Source of the DNA: JAUPTX01 sp964652835 | Lineage (GTDB): Bacteria; Patescibacteriota; Minisyncoccia; Phycocordibacterales; CSBR16-119 | Length of the DNA stretch: 45,810 bases | Reading direction: 5' to 3' | Assembly: GCA_964652835.1 (NCBI GenBank) | Contig: CAZZCB010000006.1 | Location: 1-45,810 of the forward strand | Part shown: positions 42,490 to 45,810 of the stretch, in pieces | Numbering within the stretch: the first letter of the stretch is position 1 | Layout: every line of letters starts with the position of its first letter | Made by a program: the position numbers and the translations under genes | Notes under the pieces: model-generated | Database searches by the model: none | What the model was told of the DNA's origin: nothing | The model's input: only the letters and a program-made list of their open reading frames with translations

Positions 42490-43755
42490 TTACACAAACA
42501 CCTCCGGTACTGGGAATTTTTTGGCTAAAGCCATAACCTTCTTTTTAATTTCTATTTTTTTCTTTTCGTCATCTTTGTTTTTAAGAGTTTCTATCATAAG
42601 CTCTGCTACCAGCGCACATTCTTTTTCACCAAAACCCCGAGTTGTGATAGCCGGAGTTCCGAAACGAATACCTGATGGATCAAGGGGTTTTCTAGTATCG
42701 CCAGCGATAGAGTTCATATTTAAAGTTATACCGACTTCGTCCAAAACTGTTTGGGCTTCTTTTCCAGTGACACCAAGCGAGCCAAAAACATCTGCCAAGA
42801 TAAGATGGTTGTCTGTTCCCCCACCGATCATCCTGATTTTATTTTTCTTGAAAACTTTTTCCATTGCTTTTGCATTTTTCAAAATCTGCTTTGCGTATTT
42901 TTTAAATGAAGGTGTGAGCGCCTCGCCGAAAGCCACAGCTTTCCCGGAGATGGTGTGCATATGTGGACCGCCTTGTGTTCCCGGGAAAATAGCTCTGTCG
43001 ATTTTCTTTGCGATTTCTTCATCGTCTCTTGTTAGTATCATCCCGCCTCGTGGACCACGAAGAGTTTTGTGAGTTGTAGTGGTTATAATGTCAAAACCTT
43101 CGAGGAATGGGTTCCTCAGCACTCCTCCCGCAATAAGCCCTGCAATGTGTGCCATATCAGCCACAGCGATAGCCCCTACTTCACGCGCAATCTCTGCGAA
43201 CTTTTTATAGTCGAGCGTCCGTGAATATGCAGAAAATCCAGCCAAGATTATTTTTGGTTTTTCTTTCTTTGCAACCTTTCGTAAATCTTCATAATCAATC
43301 TCACCCGTATCCGGGTTTTTCATTTTGTAAGTTACAAATTTGTAGATTTTCGCTGGAAGTGTCATCGGGTGACCGTGTGTTAAGTGTCCACCGTGAGAAA
43401 GATCCATACCGAGCACTGTGTCGCCTGGCGTCAGTAACGCTGAGTAAACAGCCAAGTTCGCCTGCGCTCCTGAGTGGGGCTGAACATTTGCAAATTTACA
43501 TTTAAAAAGTTTACATGCGCGTTCTATCGCAAGTCTTTCGACTACGTCTGTGTACTCCTGTCCGCCGTAGTAACGTCTACCAGGATACCCTTCTGAATAT
43601 TTGTTAGTAAAGACTGTGCCGTTCGCTTCAAGAACTGCTTTTGAAACATAGTTTTCTGATGGGATGAGTTCGAGACCTTCTTTCTGGCGTTTTTCTTCGC
43701 CCTTTATCGCATCAAATATTTTTTTATCTTGTTTTTGTATGTAACTTTTTGACAT
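42490..43755 (-). CDS. glyA: Serine hydroxymethyltransferase
   Basis: A 421-residue PLP enzyme that splits serine to glycine and loads the one-carbon unit on tetrahydrofolate, giving 5,10-methylene-THF for thyA. It shows LIPSENYVS, NKYSEGYPGRRYYGGQEY, ANVQPHSGAQAN, VADMAHIAGL and TTTTHKTLRGPRGG (the PLP-binding Lys). The C-terminal domain is intact. The start lies 6 nt after TG-A-TAAAAT. With dut, thyA and folA it forms the thymidylate cycle. Confidence 0.98.
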   Translation of the reverse strand: MSKSYIQKQDKKIFDAIKGEEKRQKEGLELIPSENYVSKAVLEANGTVFTNKYSEGYPGRRYYGGQEYTDVVERLAIERACKLFKCKFANVQPHSGAQANLAVYSALLTPGDTVLGMDLSHGGHLTHGHPMTLPAKIYKFVTYKMKNPDTGEIDYEDLRKVAKKEKPKIILAGFSAYSRTLDYKKFAEIAREVGAIAVADMAHIAGLIAGGVLRNPFLEGFDIITTTTHKTLRGPRGGMILTRDDEEIAKKIDRAIFPGTQGGPHMHTISGKAVAFGEALTPSFKKYAKQILKNAKAMEKVFKKNKIRMIGGGTDNHLILADVFGSLGVTGKEAQTVLDEVGITLNMNSIAGDTRKPLDPSGIRFGTPAITTRGFGEKECALVAELMIETLKNKDDEKKKIEIKKKVMALAKKFPVPEVFV

Positions 43756-43761
43756 AGCTAA

Positions 43762-43770
43762 ATTTTATCA
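43762..43770 (-). promoter_or_regulatory. Extended -10 of glyA
   Basis: TGATAAAAT on the minus strand, 6 nt before the ATG. Confidence 0.65.
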
Positions 43771-43850
43771 CGAATACAAAAATCGTCTAAAAAATTGATT
43801 TTTTGATTAAATTTTAGATAAATGTCAATAATTAGGCGTTTCAGATATTT

Positions 43851-43859
43851 TGATATAAT
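43851..43859 (+). promoter_or_regulatory. Extended -10 of thyA
   Basis: TGATATAAT, a perfect extended -10, 6 nt before the ATG. No good -35 is seen. Confidence 0.7.
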
Positions 43860-43865
43860 AAAAGT

Positions 43866-44810
43866 ATGAAACACGAAAACCACGTAGATAGAGAATATTT
43901 AAAACTTTTAGAGCACATTATGGAGCACGGTGCGACTAAAACTGACCGCACGGGTACAGGCACAAAAAGTGTTTTTGGTTATCAAATGCGTTTTGATCTT
44001 TCAAAAGGTTTTCCCCTGCTTACTACTAAAAAAGTTCCGATAAAAGCTATCATCCACGAACTTCTTTGGTTTATGCGTGGTGACACAAATTTAAAATATC
44101 TTGCCGACAACAATGTACACATTTGGGACGAATGGCCATACAAAGCATTTTTGCAAAGGAACAACCTCCCTATTCCAGAAATAAATGGTGAGGATTGGAA
44201 AAAAGGAATGTCAGAGTTTGTAGAGAAAATAAAATCTGACGAATCTTTCGCAAAAGAATACGGCAACTTGGGGCCGATTTACGGATACCAGTGGCGAAAT
44301 TGGCCGACACCAAACGGTGGACATGTAGACCAACTAAAGCAAGTCATTGAGACTATAAAGAAAAGCCCTGATTCAAGAAGGATTATCGTTTCAGCGTGGA
44401 ATGTCGCAGATATTGAAGAGATGGCAAAGGCAGGCTTGCCACCTTGTCACTGTCTTTTCCAATTTTACGTTGCAGATGGAAAACTTTCTTGTCAGCTTTA
44501 CCAAAGAAGCTGTGATACATTTTTAGGCGTGCCGTTTAACATCGCCTCTTATGCCCTACTTACGATGATTATCGCGCAAATCACAGGACTACAGGCGGGA
44601 GAATTCGTCTGGACTGGTGGAGACACGCATCTATACCTAAACCACTTAGAGCAAGTTAAAACTCAACTTGCTCGTGCTGGAGATATCCGCCCAATGCCGA
44701 AAATGAAAATAAATCCTGAAAAGAAAAACCTGGAAGATTTTACAATCGATGATTTTGAACTTACGGACTATAATCCTCATGAAGGAATAAAAGCTCCTAT
44801 TGCAGTATAG
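43866..44810 (+). CDS. thyA: Thymidylate synthase
   Basis: A 314-residue enzyme that methylates dUMP to dTMP with 5,10-methylene-THF, releasing DHF. Motifs: DRTGTGTKSVFGYQMRFD, FPLLTTKKVPIKAIIHELLW, the phosphate-binding SRRIIVSAWNVAD, and the catalytic Cys in LPPCHCLFQFYV. The C-terminus ends in IKAPIAV, as required for closing over substrate. It contains a mid-chain insert (about 90-130) compared with the 264-residue E. coli enzyme. A leaderless start is likely. A small four-helix gene and then folA follow. Confidence 0.98.
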   Translation: MKHENHVDREYLKLLEHIMEHGATKTDRTGTGTKSVFGYQMRFDLSKGFPLLTTKKVPIKAIIHELLWFMRGDTNLKYLADNNVHIWDEWPYKAFLQRNNLPIPEINGEDWKKGMSEFVEKIKSDESFAKEYGNLGPIYGYQWRNWPTPNGGHVDQLKQVIETIKKSPDSRRIIVSAWNVADIEEMAKAGLPPCHCLFQFYVADGKLSCQLYQRSCDTFLGVPFNIASYALLTMIIAQITGLQAGEFVWTGGDTHLYLNHLEQVKTQLARAGDIRPMPKMKINPEKKNLEDFTIDDFELTDYNPHEGIKAPIAV

Positions 44811-44844
44811 ACGTAGAGCATGGAACGTAAAACTTAAAACATAT

Positions 44845-45189
44845 ATGGATTTTCATTCGAATTTAAAAAACATAATGAAAGAATATGCCCATCTGGTTTA
44901 TGATGTTACTGATAAATTTCCGAAAAGTGAGATGTTTGGAATAACCTCACAAATAAGAAGATCTTCGCTATCTGTTTTATTAAATTACACTGAAGGATAT
45001 GCAAGACAAAGAAAAGCTTTTTTAAAACAATTTACGGAAACATCGTATGCGTCACTAAAGGAAAGCTTGGTTACACTAGAGTTTGCATACGAAAGAAAAT
45101 TTTTAAGTAAACAAGAGTTTGAAAAAATAAATGAATTAGGGGATAAAATAGGAAAAATGCTCTGGGGAATATTATCAAAAATTAATTAA
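44845..45189 (+). CDS. Four-helix-bundle protein (23S rRNA intervening-sequence family)
   Basis: A protein of about 114 residues from ATG 44845 (MDFHSNLKNIMKEY). The pattern matches the family: YAHLVYDVTDKFPKSEMFGI, TSQIRRSSLSVLLNYTEGYA, then FTETSYASLKESLVTLEFA and a last helix with GKMLWGILSKI. Family members are small pentameric helical bundles of unknown function, first seen in spacers of 23S rRNA genes and widespread in CPR and Bacteroidetes. It sits between thyA and folA, 34 bp after the former and 30 bp before the latter, which is unexplained. Confidence 0.88.
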   Translation: MDFHSNLKNIMKEYAHLVYDVTDKFPKSEMFGITSQIRRSSLSVLLNYTEGYARQRKAFLKQFTETSYASLKESLVTLEFAYERKFLSKQEFEKINELGDKIGKMLWGILSKIN

Positions 45190-45219
45190 TAACGTTCTAC
45201 GTTTTACGATTCACGCTTT

Positions 45220-45711
45220 ATGATAAATATTATCGCCGCAATATCTAAAAACAACGTCCTTGGAAAAGAAAATAAACTTCTTTGGCATTTGCCGAAGGAC
45301 TTTAAATTTTTTAAAGAAACAACACTTGGTCACCCGATTATCATGGGACGAAAAACTTTTGAGTCCCTGCCAAAAGCTCTTCCTGGCAGAACTAACATTA
45401 TCATCACAGGAGACAGAAATTATATAAAAGAAGGAGCTGTCGTAACCCACTCTTTAGAAGATGCGATAAAAGTAGGGCTTTCGGAGAATAGAGAAGTTTT
45501 TATCTGCGGTGGTGGGCAAATCTACAAAGAAGCTCTCGAGAAAAACTTGGTTGATAAAATATATCTAACAGAAATAGACGTGGAGACTGAGGGCGACGCC
45601 TTCTTCCCTACTTTCGATAAGTCACACTGGGAAATATCTGAGAAAGAATGTCACACAAAAGATGAAAAACACGATTTTGATTTTTGCTTTGTGGAGTATT
45701 TAAAGAAATAA
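45220..45711 (+). CDS. folA: Dihydrofolate reductase
   Basis: A 163-residue enzyme that reduces the DHF made by ThyA back to THF with NADPH. It shows INIIAAISKNNVLGKENKLL, WHLPKDFKFFKETTLGH, IIMGRKTFESLPKALPGR (NADPH binding) and VFICGGGQIYKEAL. Asp/Glu in the LPKDFKFF segment matches the active-site acid. It is the last gene of the thyA unit; its stop codon lies in the 18-bp terminator stem. Confidence 0.97.
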   Translation: MINIIAAISKNNVLGKENKLLWHLPKDFKFFKETTLGHPIIMGRKTFESLPKALPGRTNIIITGDRNYIKEGAVVTHSLEDAIKVGLSENREVFICGGGQIYKEALEKNLVDKIYLTEIDVETEGDAFFPTFDKSHWEISEKECHTKDEKHDFDFCFVEYLKK

Positions 45712-45745
45712 ACAAAACCCGCCGAGAGGCGGGTTTTGTTTATTT
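45706..45745. terminator. 18-bp bidirectional terminator after folA
   Basis: Arms 45706-45723 and 45728-45745 are perfect reverse complements with a GAGA loop; the folA stop codon is in the left arm. It serves the minus-strand gene at the right edge as well. Confidence 0.93.
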
Positions 45746-45810
45746 CTACTTATCTTCCTCTGTTTTAACTCTTATAAAAATATCTTTACCGTCGGGAGAT
45801 TTTGTTTTTT
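45746..45810 (-). CDS. C-terminal end of an unknown gene (runs off the right edge)
   Basis: One frame reads to the edge and gives the last 20 residues, KTKSPDGKDIFIRVKTEEDK, then TAG at 45746-45748, right at the terminator. It is too short to name. The position next to a bidirectional terminator supports a real gene end. Confidence 0.5.
   Translation of the reverse strand, partial: KTKSPDGKDIFIRVKTEEDK

Noticed and set aside
1..45810. tRNA genes
   Set aside because: No T-arm with a supporting cloverleaf was found. Sequences near 17605 and 18106 (GGTCGAAAC, GGGTCGAAATC) look like T-loops, but the flanking arms do not pair.
1..45810. CRISPR arrays or insertion sequences
   Set aside because: No regularly spaced repeats and no transposase-like proteins are present.
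1..45810. TGA recoded to glycine
   Set aside because: TGA ends several genes in the expected place (for example 821-2119 and purA), so the standard bacterial code applies.

Overview
The window looks like a chromosomal piece of an ultrasmall Patescibacteria/CPR bacterium, most like Parcubacteria. This is inferred from gene content and gene style, not from a database search. Supporting signs are AT-rich native DNA, overlapping or tightly packed genes, a eukaryote-like (type 2) IleRS, an alpha2-type GlyRS, a short RecO, an S-layer-like acidic surface protein with a degenerate peptidoglycan-binding-like N-terminus, and a small Ig-like protein behind ftsK. TGA is used as a normal stop, so the recoding seen in Gracilibacteria/Absconditabacteria does not apply.

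Layout. 1-46 is the 5' end of a 16S rRNA gene on the minus strand, with a consensus-like promoter near 545-572 and a leader of about 490 nt. 821-2119 is a secreted, Bacteroidetes-looking protein. 2265-15290 is an envelope glycan cluster: initiating sugar-phosphate transferase, four glycosyltransferases, methyltransferase, NodB-like deacetylase, CDP-alcohol phosphotransferase, a P-loop kinase/nucleotidyltransferase-like fusion, a Wzx-type flippase and an O-antigen-ligase/Wzy-type enzyme with TPRs. 15385-17205 is an abundant-looking S-layer-type protein with a long structured leader. I infer, without proof, that the cluster builds a glycan for the surface layer. 17206-18182 is noncoding and holds a possible rod-like RNA. 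18183-23651 holds an HTH protein, then ftsK, an Ig-like membrane protein, recA and efp. 23768-26444 is purA and the rpsF-ssb-rpsR operon. 26445-27006 is noncoding, with a perfect-consensus promoter and a probable structured RNA. 27007-41304 is mostly housekeeping genes: TatD nuclease, metG, AI-2E-type permease, glyQS, a DUF11-like surface protein, recO, ileS, argS and dut. 41353-45711 continues with DUF1599, HIT, glyA, thyA, a four-helix-bundle protein and folA. dut, glyA, thyA and folA together give a complete dUMP-to-dTMP cycle.

Two gene styles coexist. Native genes very often start 5-7 nt after an (often extended) -10 box, which implies leaderless mRNAs. A second set (821-2119, 23768-25048, 34344-34796, 38726-39094, 41353-41916) consists of single genes with richer GC and different codon use, a short A/C-rich leader and a private GC-rich terminator. 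They look acquired.

The most striking item is ileS (34857-38333). A complete histidine-phosphatase domain with all expected catalytic residues is inserted inside the IleRS catalytic region. Next in interest are the unassigned RNA at 26715-26959, the leaderless extended -10 architecture, and the rod-like RNA at 17932-18110.
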